DNA from: Idiomarina fontislapidosi
GTDB lineage: Bacteria > Pseudomonadota > Gammaproteobacteria > Enterobacterales > Alteromonadaceae
Direction: 5' to 3'
Assembly: GCF_003226255.1 (NCBI RefSeq)
Contig: NZ_QJST01000005.1
Span: 101,902-165,901, forward strand
DNA: 64,000 bases
Shown here: positions 8,860-18,043 of the stretch, piece after piece
How positions within the stretch are numbered: the stretch's first letter is position 1
Layout of the letters: every line of letters begins with the position of its first letter
Made by a program: the position numbers and the translations under genes
The notes under the pieces: model-generated
What the model was told of the DNA's origin: nothing
What the model saw: only the letters and a program-made list of their open reading frames with translations
Databases searched by the model: none

Positions 8860-11850
8860 TTAGAAGCGTGCTTCGAAACCTAAACGGACATAACGTGGAG
8901 TCTGCCATGAGTATGCAGCACCGTACCATTGGTTACGGTTACCTTCAGTTACTTCATAGTGCTCGTTCAATGAAGTAGGCTCTTGAGTATTCAACACGTT
9001 GAATACGTCAAGTGATGCTTTCATATCAACGCCACCAGCAGTGAAGTTGTATGCGACAGATGCATCAACGTTGAAGGTCCAAGGCGTACGACCTACCGTA
9101 CCACGCGGTACGCGATCATAAGTACATTCGCCTGTTGCATCGTCACAATCCGCGATGTAGAACGTGTCACCGTAGCTACCATAGATGTTTGGATTTTTGT
9201 CTGGGTAACCTTGACCGAACGCTGACAATGGACGACCACTTGACAAGGTGCTGTTGAAACCAACAGTCCAGTTTTCGTCGATGTCATAGCTTCCGAACAA
9301 TTTGAATACGTGGCGACGGTCGTTTGCTTGGTAACCTTGTGCGCCATCCATCAATGCTGGGAAGTCAAAGTCCTGAGTAATACCTGGATCCGCTTGGTCG
9401 ATATCAGACTTAACGGCACCTTCGAAGTTACCAGTACTACGTGACCAAGTGTAGATGAAGTTCATACGGAAGTTATCAGTATTATACTTCAACTCAGTTT
9501 GCCATGCTAAGTACTCGTTGTTCGCTTCAGGCATTTGGATAGTTGTATCGTTTGGATGCGTAGTCAAAGAACCTTCATCAGGTTGACCGTCATACAACGG
9601 CAACTTGCTTTCGTCTAGTTGCTCGCCATCCCAATAGTAACCATCTTTGAACCATGAAGAATCTTCACCTGGGTTGATCAATACGCAGTATGGATATGCG
9701 TAGATACCACAGTAGTCATCCAATGCGCTGGTCACATCGCGGTAAGTACCACGTAGTGAGAATGCAAGGTCATCATTGATAGATTGCTCAAAACCGATGA
9801 TGAATTCTTCACGTGCAAACGGGTCCGCTTCTTGTGATTGGAATACTGGTTTTGAAGGAACAACAGAAACCGAACTCACAGTTTGGCTGTTGCCAGCTGA
9901 ACCGTTAACAGGGTCAAGACCTTGTGGAACACCACTGTTTGGATCGATGCTATCGAAGTAGTAATACGTAGTTGTATCACTTACGCCCGATGCAGCACGG
10001 TAGATGGTGTTGTTAGGTACTGGTAGGTAGTATTCACCCCAAGTTGCGTACAACTTAGTTTCGCCTGTACCAAATACATCCCAGCTTGCGCCTAAACGTG
10101 GAGCCCAATCTGTATCAAAAGAGTACAAGATTTGGTCAGTAGTACCTGAACCTTCAAACTTGTCTTTACGAAGACCAATGTTCAAACGGACGTTATCAGT
10201 AACGCGCCATTCGTCTTCGATGTAGTATGCAGAAAGTTCTGAACCGAACTGACCACCACCTTCGAAGATACGGTCTGAAACGTAGTCAATCGGGCCGCCG
10301 CTGTTATTGGTGAACAACACGCCGCTGTCGCCTTGAACAGAACCGCCGTTCTCAAGTGTTGCGTATTCCCAGCTGTGACCACCGATAGGACGAGTGATGT
10401 TGGTAGAATCACGCTCTTGATAATCGTAACCTGCGCGGATTGTGTGATCACCCCAATAGTACTCGATATCTAAACGATACTGAGTGTTTTTATCGAAGTT
10501 TTCACCGATAGAACCACCAGGACCACATGATACTGCTGGGTCAGCAACGTCACGTGTATCGATTACAGTAGAACATTCAGTGTTTGATGGCTGTGAACCG
10601 TATTGAGTCTCTAACTCACCCGCCATAGCAGATACAGTGAGATCGTCAGTCCAATAACCCGTGTAGCTTAAGCTGTGAGCCGTACCACCATTCTCAAGAA
10701 TCGTCGTACCGATGTTGTTACCAATAACGCCAGTATTAGGGTTATATTGGAACGTTTCACGCTCTACAGTACGCTCGTTTGAATAACCGAAATAGCTCAA
10801 GCGATGGTTTGCATTGATATCCCAGTCAATTTTCGCGCCCCAGAACAGGTTATCGCCGCCAGTCGACTCGTCAACGTTGTAACGCGTATCTGCTGCGAAC
10901 TCGCCGCCTGTTACTGCTGCGTATTTGCTCTCGCGTGAACCCGGGTTAACCAACGCATAGATGAAGAGAGTATCTTCAATGATTGGACCTGACGCACTCA
11001 AAGATACGCTATATTCGTCAGTTTCGGTGACGCTGTTGTCACGGAATACATTACCTGTACCGCCTTGACCGCGCGAAATTTCACCTTCTTCTTGTAGGCC
11101 AGACGGCTCAAAGTAAGAAACCGCTGCGAATTCCCACATGTTGGTACCGCTCTTAGTGACGGCGTTAATCACACCACCAGTAGAACGACCATATTTAGGT
11201 GACATACCACCTGTTTTAACTTGGAATTCTTTGTAGAATTCGAAAGGTACTGAACCACAACCAAGACCACGGCGAGTATCAGTAACTTCTAAGCCGTTGA
11301 TGTAGCAAGAGTTCTCTGCAACCGATGCACCACCAAATGACGCAGTGTTACCGAAACCAGAGTCACCTTGAACGGTGCCTGGTGCAAGCAATGCGACTGA
11401 GGTCAAGTTACGCGCTACAGGCAGTTTATCGAACTCAACTTCACCTACAACCAAACCTGAGTTGGTGGTGGTCACGTCGACGTTAGAGATACGCGCGCCA
11501 GTAACTTGAATGGTTTCAACTGAGTCGCCGACAGTGATAGTCGGAGTTGCGTTGGTACCCAATGAAACACGGACGTTTTGAGTCGCTACAACCTCGGTAC
11601 CACGCTTCACTTGAAGCTCGTAGTTACCAGTAGGCATCGCTGGGAAGCGGAATTTACCGTCGCTTACTTCGATTTCACGAGAAAACCCGGTTTCTGGATT
11701 TGTTGCTGTAACAGTCAAGCCTTGAACATTCTGAGCTTGCACTTCACCCAAAATGCTTGACTGCTGCTGTGCCATTGCTGGAGCGATGGCAGTCAATGAC
11801 GCTGCGACTGCGGCAGCGGTCAATGTGCGTTTAAAAAACTGAGATTTCAT
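8860..11850 (-). CDS. Oar-like TonB-dependent receptor with carboxypeptidase-regulatory-like domain
   Basis: Outer-membrane receptor of 996 residues. The start at 11850 (MKSQFFKRTL) is preferred over an in-frame codon 39 bases upstream, because it begins a proper signal peptide (residues 1-27, ending PAMA before QQQ) and has an AGGGAG site about 9 bases before it. Residues about 31-105 resemble a carboxypeptidase-regulatory-like beta-sandwich, as in Oar and SusC-type receptors (TNPETGFSREI, FRFPAMPTGNYEL). A plug follows with ETIQVTGARIS and a diagnostic KYGRSTGGVINAVTKSG. The barrel ends in RLGFEARF. Oar proteins are linked to export or adhesion roles in some bacteria, so uptake is not certain. 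It has its own terminator. Confidence 0.93.
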   Translation of the reverse strand: MKSQFFKRTLTAAAVAASLTAIAPAMAQQQSSILGEVQAQNVQGLTVTATNPETGFSREIEVSDGKFRFPAMPTGNYELQVKRGTEVVATQNVRVSLGTNATPTITVGDSVETIQVTGARISNVDVTTTNSGLVVGEVEFDKLPVARNLTSVALLAPGTVQGDSGFGNTASFGGASVAENSCYINGLEVTDTRRGLGCGSVPFEFYKEFQVKTGGMSPKYGRSTGGVINAVTKSGTNMWEFAAVSYFEPSGLQEEGEISRGQGGTGNVFRDNSVTETDEYSVSLSASGPIIEDTLFIYALVNPGSRESKYAAVTGGEFAADTRYNVDESTGGDNLFWGAKIDWDINANHRLSYFGYSNERTVERETFQYNPNTGVIGNNIGTTILENGGTAHSLSYTGYWTDDLTVSAMAGELETQYGSQPSNTECSTVIDTRDVADPAVSCGPGGSIGENFDKNTQYRLDIEYYWGDHTIRAGYDYQERDSTNITRPIGGHSWEYATLENGGSVQGDSGVLFTNNSGGPIDYVSDRIFEGGGQFGSELSAYYIEDEWRVTDNVRLNIGLRKDKFEGSGTTDQILYSFDTDWAPRLGASWDVFGTGETKLYATWGEYYLPVPNNTIYRAASGVSDTTTYYYFDSIDPNSGVPQGLDPVNGSAGNSQTVSSVSVVPSKPVFQSQEADPFAREEFIIGFEQSINDDLAFSLRGTYRDVTSALDDYCGIYAYPYCVLINPGEDSSWFKDGYYWDGEQLDESKLPLYDGQPDEGSLTTHPNDTTIQMPEANNEYLAWQTELKYNTDNFRMNFIYTWSRSTGNFEGAVKSDIDQADPGITQDFDFPALMDGAQGYQANDRRHVFKLFGSYDIDENWTVGFNSTLSSGRPLSAFGQGYPDKNPNIYGSYGDTFYIADCDDATGECTYDRVPRGTVGRTPWTFNVDASVAYNFTAGGVDMKASLDVFNVLNTQEPTSLNEHYEVTEGNRNQWYGAAYSWQTPRYVRLGFEARF

Positions 11851-11979
11851 AATTGTATAACTCCCTGGAATTATTTTTTTTCGTCGCAAAGCATCTAAGA
11901 CTTTTTGACGTCATTCGAACATAGCAAGACCAACAACATATGTAAACAATATGTTTAAAAAGTTTGCTGTTGATGTTAA

Positions 11980-12633
11980 TTATTTACTCTGTTTCAACAG
12001 AAACGCCAACGATTCATTGTAGGGCTTTATTTTTGTAGCTTGCGCTAAAAATAATTCAGCACAAGCGATGGCATCGTCCATTGCATGATGACTTGTATAT
12101 GACGGCAGCCCATGCCTTGTACGACAAGCACTCAGAGTCAGTGACGAGTTGTTTAGTTGAGATTCACTGCTAAAAGACAGTTTGTTTTTTTCATAACTCA
12201 GCGTGTCAAAAATCCCCAAAGGCTCAAAATGTAAAGATTTTGTTATAGGGTTTTCACGAAGGTAAGACCAGTCAAGGCGTTGGTGATGACATACCATGAT
12301 ACGATTGTAAAGAATTGCTTCTAAATCTTTTAAGATAGTCTTTATGTCGCCACCACTCGTTAACTGCGCTTTAGTCAAACCATGTATGGTGGGGCTTTGC
12401 TGTAAGTCGACATGAGCGGCAACTTGAAACTCATGGTAACGCGCTTCGTTGATTAAAATCATGGGCGGTTCAATCGGCACCCAAGCGATCGATAGGATGT
12501 GCCCACTCACCGGATCTAAGCTCGTCGTTTCAATATCAACAGCAATGTACCTCTGATCATGCCAAGGTTTTCGCAATTGTCGCTGTCTTGACCAACGTTT
12601 TCGCAAATGACTCCACCCGATACCCTTACGCAT
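11980..12633 (-). CDS. DnaQ-like 3'-5' exonuclease
   Basis: Cytoplasmic exonuclease of the DEDDh family, 217 residues. Exo I is DIETTS with D33 and E35; Exo II includes D121 in QRLDWSYL; Exo III is HHAMDDA with H182 and D187. All metal-binding residues are present, so it should be active. Its start codon shares one base with the stop of the upstream DUF294 gene (TAATG), implying translational coupling. Proteins of this type are commonly found beside the cNMP/CBS/DUF294 protein and the acetate symporter; they resemble the Pol III epsilon subunit but are much shorter and not the replicative proofreader. The physiological link with acetate use is unknown. Confidence 0.88.
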   Translation of the reverse strand: MRKGIGWSHLRKRWSRQRQLRKPWHDQRYIAVDIETTSLDPVSGHILSIAWVPIEPPMILINEARYHEFQVAAHVDLQQSPTIHGLTKAQLTSGGDIKTILKDLEAILYNRIMVCHHQRLDWSYLRENPITKSLHFEPLGIFDTLSYEKNKLSFSSESQLNNSSLTLSACRTRHGLPSYTSHHAMDDAIACAELFLAQATKIKPYNESLAFLLKQSK

Positions 12634-14471
12634 TAATACCCCTGCCGACTGAACTTAAGCCCAACGCCCTGTTGCGCCTGCTTAATAATCTTAAACGCCG
12701 TCTTGAGTTGCCGTCGCGAGAGCGTACTTAAACTATCGGGATCGATGGCATTTTTGGGCTCATCAGTGTGCCAAACGCGCAACTGGTGATCGAGCCTGAG
12801 TTGGGTTAAGAATTGCCAAGCTTCAAGCAGCGACTGTCGATCGCGCTCGCTAATGAGTCGACTGGATTGTAATCGTTCAATACGTTGCACCGTCGCGGGC
12901 TCAGTTACCCCTTGATGCAGCGCGTACAAACGCACAATGTCATTAATGAGCGCAATACCGTAGCGCTTAATATCAATACGCTCACCCTGCTCTACATCTT
13001 CAGTACGAAAGCGGTTAAATAATCCCAATGGCACCGAAATTCGATTGATCAGCAAAGCCAGGTTACCAATAAAAAATTCATTTTTGCCCAGCGACGCGAC
13101 CGCCTCGCGAAACTGATTAAACATTTTTTGTTGTCCGGCTACCGCGCGACTATCAAAAAAGATCTGGCAATACATCAATGCTTTAGGAGTTGGGTGTGTG
13201 GTCCAGCGTTCAAAACGCGCCAGCCATTGCTGCTGAGTACCGCGGCACTCAGGGTTCGACGCCATAATATTGCCTGGGCAGAGTGGCACACCACAATCAT
13301 GTAAGCCCTCGCAGACATATTCACCCAAGCGCCTGAACCAATCGAGCTGACTGTCGCTGAGCCCATCGGCAAGCAATAAGCCATTATCCTGATCAGAACT
13401 CAAAGTTTGGTCCTCGCGCCCTTGCGAACCAAAAGCAAGCCAACAATAACGTGCGGGTGCCGCGCCATTTTCAGCTTCAAATAGCTTGATGAACTGGCGG
13501 GTCATGGCGTCGGTCAACGATGCCATCAAACGTCCCAAAATGGCTGTCTGCTTTACTCGCAAGGCGAAACTGTTCAAGTACTGCGGAATCTTTTCGGCTT
13601 CCTCGACAAGTTGTGCTCGGGTTGTCGACTTGTAAATCGAGCTGATTAAATAAACGGGTTCACTGCGCTGCTGTTTGATCAAGTCGGTAGCGGTGATCAT
13701 ACCTACGGGTCGCAACTGTTCATCCACTACGGGTAAGTGATGGACGTTATTTGCGGTCATCGTTGTCAACGCGTCGAGTAACGAACGATGGGCAAACACG
13801 GACTCCGGTAAATGTGTCATCACCGCAGCGACGGTAACATTAAACCCTAAACCCTTGGCGACAACGCGATTACGGATATCGCGATCGGTGAGTATACCGA
13901 CCAACTGGTCATTATCGACCACCAAAATGGATGACACGCTATGCTCCGACATCAGCTGTGCCGCGGACTGAATCGTTGTGTCGCTGGTAAGACTAATCGG
14001 CGCCCGCTGAATCACATCTTCTACACATTGCTCGGTCCAGTCGTAGTCGTCGTAACCGGCGGTCTTTCCTCGTCGTTCGGTCAGTAAGCGCTCACCATGG
14101 GCATTGATAAAATAGCGCTCAAACGCACGTGATTGGTTGCGTAATTGATCAAATGCAACTTGCGGTAATACATAGACAATGCCGTCTTCGATACACTGCA
14201 AGGTATTAATAATAGCGCGACCGCTAAGCAGCGACGGATAACCAAATAAATCGCCCTCCTCAAGCCGCTCGACTAATGTGCCGTCTTTGCCTTTGAGATC
14301 AAACACACCCGAACGCACAATAAAGAGAGCCGGACTGCAATTGCGCATCATTTCATTGCAGTTGTCCGCATTCATGTAGGTTGACTGCATTTGCTTAACC
14401 GACCACGTGCGTTGTTGTTCGCTCAAGTCGTCAAACGGAGGGCAATCCGTTAAGAAGCGTTCAATATCCAT
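12633..14471 (-). CDS. cNMP-binding/CBS/DUF294 nucleotidyltransferase-like protein
   Basis: Cytoplasmic signalling protein of 612 residues. Residues about 10-130 form a cyclic-nucleotide-binding-like domain, 150-270 hold two CBS motifs (ILVVDNDQLVGILTDRD and HLPVVDEQLRPVGMITATD), and from about 300 comes the DUF294 nucleotidyltransferase-like domain with GSQGRED at 348-354 and SDQDNG at 359-364, followed by the DUF294 C-terminal region. This is the same domain plan as the protein linked to symporter and acs genes in Vibrio and Shewanella. It probably senses adenine nucleotides or cyclic nucleotides. Its ribosome-binding site (AGGTGG) lies just beyond a terminator hairpin that follows the symporter gene, so its level may be set by read-through. 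Confidence 0.9.
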   Translation of the reverse strand: MDIERFLTDCPPFDDLSEQQRTWSVKQMQSTYMNADNCNEMMRNCSPALFIVRSGVFDLKGKDGTLVERLEEGDLFGYPSLLSGRAIINTLQCIEDGIVYVLPQVAFDQLRNQSRAFERYFINAHGERLLTERRGKTAGYDDYDWTEQCVEDVIQRAPISLTSDTTIQSAAQLMSEHSVSSILVVDNDQLVGILTDRDIRNRVVAKGLGFNVTVAAVMTHLPESVFAHRSLLDALTTMTANNVHHLPVVDEQLRPVGMITATDLIKQQRSEPVYLISSIYKSTTRAQLVEEAEKIPQYLNSFALRVKQTAILGRLMASLTDAMTRQFIKLFEAENGAAPARYCWLAFGSQGREDQTLSSDQDNGLLLADGLSDSQLDWFRRLGEYVCEGLHDCGVPLCPGNIMASNPECRGTQQQWLARFERWTTHPTPKALMYCQIFFDSRAVAGQQKMFNQFREAVASLGKNEFFIGNLALLINRISVPLGLFNRFRTEDVEQGERIDIKRYGIALINDIVRLYALHQGVTEPATVQRIERLQSSRLISERDRQSLLEAWQFLTQLRLDHQLRVWHTDEPKNAIDPDSLSTLSRRQLKTAFKIIKQAQQGVGLKFSRQGY

Positions 14472-14490
14472 AAGTCCACCTGATAAAAAA

Positions 14491-14515
14491 AGCTCCGATG
14501 CGATGCACCGGAGCT
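14491..14515 (-). terminator. Intra-operon terminator/attenuator between symporter and DUF294 gene
   Basis: On the minus strand an AGCTCCG/CGGAGCT stem with an inner TGC/GCA pair is followed by seven T. It follows the symporter stop (14542) and ends only a few bases before the ribosome-binding site of the next gene, so it probably reduces downstream transcription. Confidence 0.75.
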
Positions 14516-14541
14516 TGCTCTTTCACTCACTGGTTGGGAAA

Positions 14542-16248
14542 TCAGTGATCCGTTGCTTCGCCTGCTCCTTTAGGATAGCGGATAGATTCCACCAAATCCT
14601 GGATGTCCTGAGGCGCATCACCTGTCATTTTGTGAACAATAAGTGCTACAACAAAGTTAAAGATCATACCTAACGTACCAATGCCTTCTGGCGAGATGCC
14701 AAACAGCCAGTACTCTGGGTTGTTTAACTCTGGTGAGATAAACTTAAAGAACACAATATAACTAAAGGTGAATACAATACCCACAATCATGCCAGCGATA
14801 GCGCCCTTGCTGTTCATGCGTTTGTTGAAAATACCCAAGATGATCGCAGGGAAGAAGCTCGATGCCGCGAGACCGAAGGCAAAGGCAACCACCTGCGCCA
14901 CGAAGCCGGGCGGATAGACCCCAAAATAGCCGGAAATGAGGATAGCCACTGCAGCAGCGAGACGCGCATACATCAGCTCCTGCTTATCGGTAATATTGGG
15001 CATCAGATTTCGCTTGAGCAAGTCGTGAGAGACTGATGTTGAAATAACCAATAACAGACCCGCCGATGTCGACAATGCAGCAGCCACACCACCAGCAGCA
15101 ACTAACGCCACAACCCAAGCCGGTAAGTCACCGATTTCTGGGTTTGCCAATACCATGATATCGCGGTCAATCGTCATTTCGTTGCGCTCATCACCTGAGT
15201 AGAACATACGACCATCGTCGTTTTTGTCTTCCCATGTAATAAGACCGGTTTTTTCCCAGTTCTTAATCCAGCTTGGTGCATTGTCATACTCAACACCTTG
15301 CAGATCTGGCCCATTAACGGTGTTGATCATGTTCATTTTACCAAATGCAGCGATAGTCGGTGCAGTCAGATAAACAACAGCAATGAATGCCAATGCCCAG
15401 AACGCTGAACGACGCGCATCACGTACCTTAGGTACGGTGAAGAAGCGTACAATTACATGCGGTAAGCCTGCTGTACCCACCATCAAGGCGGCGGTAATAA
15501 AGAACACATCGACTTTACTACGCACACCCTCGGTGTACTCAGCAAAACCCAGCTGGGTGGAGAGCCCATCAAGCCGCTCGAGCAAGAACTGGCCGGATCC
15601 GTCCGAGACGGTACCTCCAAAGCCGGTTTGCGGCAGAATGTGACCTGTCATTAAAAGTGACAAGAAAACAGCAGGTACGATGTAGGCAAACATCAACACA
15701 CAGTATTGCGCGACTTGGGTATAAGTAATCCCTTTCATGCCGCCAAGTACCGTGTAGAAGAACACGATGACCATACCGATGATGACACCCGTCGCAATAT
15801 CAACTTCGAGGAAGCGCGAGAATACCACGCCAACCCCACGCATTTGACCTGCGATGTAGGTGAACGAAACCAAAATGGCACACAATACCGCGATGGTTCG
15901 CGCTGTCTGTGAGTAGTAACGGTCACCGATAAAGTCTGGCACAGTAAACTTGCCGAACTTACGTAGATACGGCGCTAAACACATAGCGAGTAGCACGTAA
16001 CCACCGGTCCAGCCCATCAGGTAAACCGAGCCATCATAACCTGCGAAAGCGATGATACCCGCCATCGAGATATAGGTGGCAGCAGACATCCAGTCAGCAG
16101 CGGTCGCCATACCGTTAGCAATGGGGTGTACACCACCGCCAGCAACATAAAAGTCATTGGTTGAGCCGGCACGAGACCAAATTGCGATACCGATATACAG
16201 TGCAAAGGTCAGACCGACAATAATAAATGTGAGCGTTTGAATATCCAT
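14542..16248 (-). CDS. Sodium:solute symporter (ActP-like, VC_2705 subfamily)
   Basis: Inner-membrane symporter of 568 residues in the SSS (SLC5) family, about 13 membrane segments. The N-terminus carries the sodium-site region (NDFYVAGGGVHPIANGMATAADWMSA) and the start of segment two, typical of acetate/short-chain monocarboxylate symporters. An acidic insert (WEDKNDDGRMFYSGDE) sits in a periplasmic loop, as in the subfamily paired with a DUF4212 small subunit. It follows that small subunit by 6 bases and lies in the acs/CrbSR neighbourhood, supporting acetate or a related acid as substrate. It is not classical E. coli ActP, which pairs with YjcH. Confidence 0.9.
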   Translation of the reverse strand: MDIQTLTFIIVGLTFALYIGIAIWSRAGSTNDFYVAGGGVHPIANGMATAADWMSAATYISMAGIIAFAGYDGSVYLMGWTGGYVLLAMCLAPYLRKFGKFTVPDFIGDRYYSQTARTIAVLCAILVSFTYIAGQMRGVGVVFSRFLEVDIATGVIIGMVIVFFYTVLGGMKGITYTQVAQYCVLMFAYIVPAVFLSLLMTGHILPQTGFGGTVSDGSGQFLLERLDGLSTQLGFAEYTEGVRSKVDVFFITAALMVGTAGLPHVIVRFFTVPKVRDARRSAFWALAFIAVVYLTAPTIAAFGKMNMINTVNGPDLQGVEYDNAPSWIKNWEKTGLITWEDKNDDGRMFYSGDERNEMTIDRDIMVLANPEIGDLPAWVVALVAAGGVAAALSTSAGLLLVISTSVSHDLLKRNLMPNITDKQELMYARLAAAVAILISGYFGVYPPGFVAQVVAFAFGLAASSFFPAIILGIFNKRMNSKGAIAGMIVGIVFTFSYIVFFKFISPELNNPEYWLFGISPEGIGTLGMIFNFVVALIVHKMTGDAPQDIQDLVESIRYPKGAGEATDH

Positions 16249-16254
16249 AGCGCA

Positions 16255-16521
16255 TCAGTCCTCGTGAACTTCGTATTTATTATCGAGTTTCGCCATTCCC
16301 CGCACGTAAAGGAAAATCAGCACGATAAAGGTAATAATGGAGCCCTGCTGCGCAAACCAGAATCCTAGCTTAAAGCCAAAGAAACGGATTTCATTCAGCA
16401 CATCCACTAAGAGAATTCCAAAGCCATAGGAAACCACAAACCACACGACGAGCAGTTTAAGCATTAAGCTCAGGTTCTCTTTCCAATACGCTTTGGCATC
16501 ATCTTCGTTTTTAAATGCCAT
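16255..16521 (-). CDS. DUF4212 small subunit of the sodium:solute symporter
   Basis: Inner-membrane protein of 88 residues with two predicted membrane helices (about 20-45 and 50-75) and a charged C-terminus (LDNKYEVHED). It is the usual partner gene of VC_2705-type symporters, and here sits 6 bases upstream of the symporter with the same orientation. The N-terminal KAYWKENLSLM and the following hydrophobic helix match the family. The start is an ATG with an AGGGGA site. It heads the operon symporter-DUF294-exonuclease. Its role is assumed to be assembly or activity of the transporter. Confidence 0.88.
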   Translation of the reverse strand: MAFKNEDDAKAYWKENLSLMLKLLVVWFVVSYGFGILLVDVLNEIRFFGFKLGFWFAQQGSIITFIVLIFLYVRGMAKLDNKYEVHED

Positions 16522-16732
16522 AACGTCCCCTCCTGTTGTAAGAATAATTGTTAACCTTTGTTAGGGTCGTTAACAAATGTAGGTGGAGTTGTATACAGGT
16601 GAAATTGGACTTTGGTCGTAGTGGGTTCTTACTGAGCGATTTAAGTTCTAACCACTAATCACGATTGTAGTTTGACTTTTTCATTTTGAATGACAATTAT
16701 ATATATTCATATGTTAAAAAATGGTGAACAAA
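16522..16732. promoter_or_regulatory. Divergent promoter region, symporter operon/secreted protein
   Basis: Non-coding 211-base region between divergent genes. It includes two GTTAAC sequences near 16550 and 16570 and the inverted repeat at 16608-16617 described separately. An AT-rich block (about 16690-16715) precedes the plus-strand gene and may be its -10 region. Confidence 0.45.
16608..16617 (-). promoter_or_regulatory. Candidate CrbR-type operator upstream of symporter operon
   Basis: On the minus strand this reads GACCAAAGTC, an inverted repeat (GAC/GTC) nearly identical to GACCATAGTC upstream of acs (26311-26320). It lies 87 bases before the DUF4212 start. Binding by the CrbR-like regulator is inference. 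Confidence 0.4.
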
Positions 16733-17548
16733 ATGAAGAAAGCTTTAATAGCTCTTGCTACTATTTCCTTTAGTGTTAGTGCGTATGCCGACATTTCATA
16801 CTCGGAGAAGGAGAGCCTCTGTGGTCAAGCAACAGTCGATGATCCTTGGCTTCAGCGACCAACGGTTTATACGGGCAATATTTTTGAAGGAAGTTCGAAA
16901 AGATATGTCAGCACTGCTGAACCTGCCTCATTCGAAGCCGAGCAAAATCATTTCGTGGACTATGATGGTGGTGTCCCCGAATACCGAACGACTCGGGACT
17001 TTGCTTTCTTCAAATCATTTGGACAGTGGTCCACTCTTCAGCTAGTTCGCGGAATGACGTCTGATGAAGATGTTGAGATATCTTTCCCAATTCGGGGGGA
17101 ACATCGAGCGGTCGTTCTTGTGAAAGATGAAGATCTAAGACAGCCGAATGGCCCGGGGGGCGACTACTGGTATCCACCTCTTTGTGATGTTGTTGAAGTC
17201 ATCGCTCACAATGACCCAAGTGTTGGTGCAGCTTCTGCAACCAGCGGAGCGGGCATTTCAGTTAATATTGCAAACGTCGATATCGATAGCTTATCTGCAC
17301 GGGCTCAACAAGGGTACGATGCCAGTATCACCTACATATTCCGGCATCAGCGTGACAGAAATACAGAGTTCACTTACACCACTACTTCACCGGATATTAC
17401 TTTTACTCCTACTTACCAAGGTTCATATTATGTGTTCGTACGCGTGAGTGATGGTAACTTGACTAAGTTCATTGACGTGACAGAGGGTGTGCCTGTGTTC
17501 TCTAGTAGTGGTCAACCCTTACCTGGTGGTCCAATCGAAGTTTTTTAA
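16733..17548 (+). CDS. Unknown secreted protein with Ig/PKD-like C-terminus
   Basis: Not recognised. The product is 271 residues from the ATG at 16733, chosen over an ATG 12 bases earlier because GGTGA lies at a good distance and MKKALIALA begins a clean signal peptide (cleavage near SAYA, residue 18). The mature protein is rich in aromatic and charged residues. Two cysteines (in SLCGQA and PPLCDVV) may pair. The last third is beta-rich (DASITYIFRHQRD, GSYYVFVRVSDGN) and resembles a single Ig- or PKD-like domain. It ends at a strong terminator. It stands alone on the plus strand in an AT-rich accessory segment between the symporter operon and Rhs sequences, so it may be horizontally acquired. 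Confidence 0.75.
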   Translation: MKKALIALATISFSVSAYADISYSEKESLCGQATVDDPWLQRPTVYTGNIFEGSSKRYVSTAEPASFEAEQNHFVDYDGGVPEYRTTRDFAFFKSFGQWSTLQLVRGMTSDEDVEISFPIRGEHRAVVLVKDEDLRQPNGPGGDYWYPPLCDVVEVIAHNDPSVGAASATSGAGISVNIANVDIDSLSARAQQGYDASITYIFRHQRDRNTEFTYTTTSPDITFTPTYQGSYYVFVRVSDGNLTKFIDVTEGVPVFSSSGQPLPGGPIEVF

Positions 17549-17560
17549 TACCTACCAGAA

Positions 17561-17606
17561 AATGGTGCTTTCTGTGCCAATGTTAGGCGGTTTAGAAAGT
17601 ACCATT
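17561..17606 (+). terminator. Intrinsic terminator of the secreted-protein gene
   Basis: 13-bp stem AATGGTGCTTTCT (17561-17573) with AGAAAGTACCATT (17594-17606), one G-T pair, followed by T residues on the plus strand; 12 bases after the stop codon. Confidence 0.88.
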
Positions 17607-17931
17607 TTTTTGACTTTAATTAGATTAACTCAGCGAGGCTCAACATGAGAAACTTTATACTCGTTGGATTAATAATAGCCTTTAGTCAGCAAGCTATAGC
17701 ATTAGTCAACCCTCCAACTCGGTGTAAATTAGGTCCCGTTCAAGGCGCTAGTATAAGTGTCAAAGGAGATTGAGCCTTCTATTTCAGTAGTAACGATACC
17801 GTTGAATTCTATGACTCTATTAATGGTTTTGTCGGTTCAGATGAGACAAATACGGAGAGTAACCCTTATTTAGCTTATAAAATGGCGTCAAGTTCCGCGT
17901 ATGGTGTGTTGAGTAGTGATTTAGTAAAAAA

Positions 17932-17954
17932 GTCGCGCAAAATGCACGATCTAC
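17932..17954 (-). repeat. GTAG-type REP palindrome (copy 1)
   Basis: On the minus strand: GTAG followed by ATCGTGC-ATTTT-GCGCGAC, an imperfect hairpin. GTAG plus a palindrome is the hallmark of REP sequences mobilised by RAYT (TnpA-REP) transposases. The second copy at 20142-20164 has the same loop and orientation. Confidence 0.75.
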
Positions 17955-18043
17955 CGCGGTGCGTACGACCCGATACACTCATCAGTTGGTCTTGTGCATC
18001 GTAGTGATAGGTTTGAGATACCCCATATTGCCACACCGAATTT
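17955..18043 (-). pseudogene. Rhs YD-repeat gene fragment
   Basis: Read on the minus strand this short piece encodes VWQYGVSQTYHYDAQDQLMSVSG, a typical YD-repeat unit of Rhs proteins. It is bounded on its 3' side by a REP element and lies inside the broken plus-strand gene. It has neither start nor end of an Rhs gene and is best read as a rearrangement scar. Confidence 0.6.

Noticed and set aside
2768..11889. Several plus-strand frames of 60-170 codons opposite the other receptors
   Set aside because: Shadows of highly conserved receptor genes with low stop density on the opposite strand.
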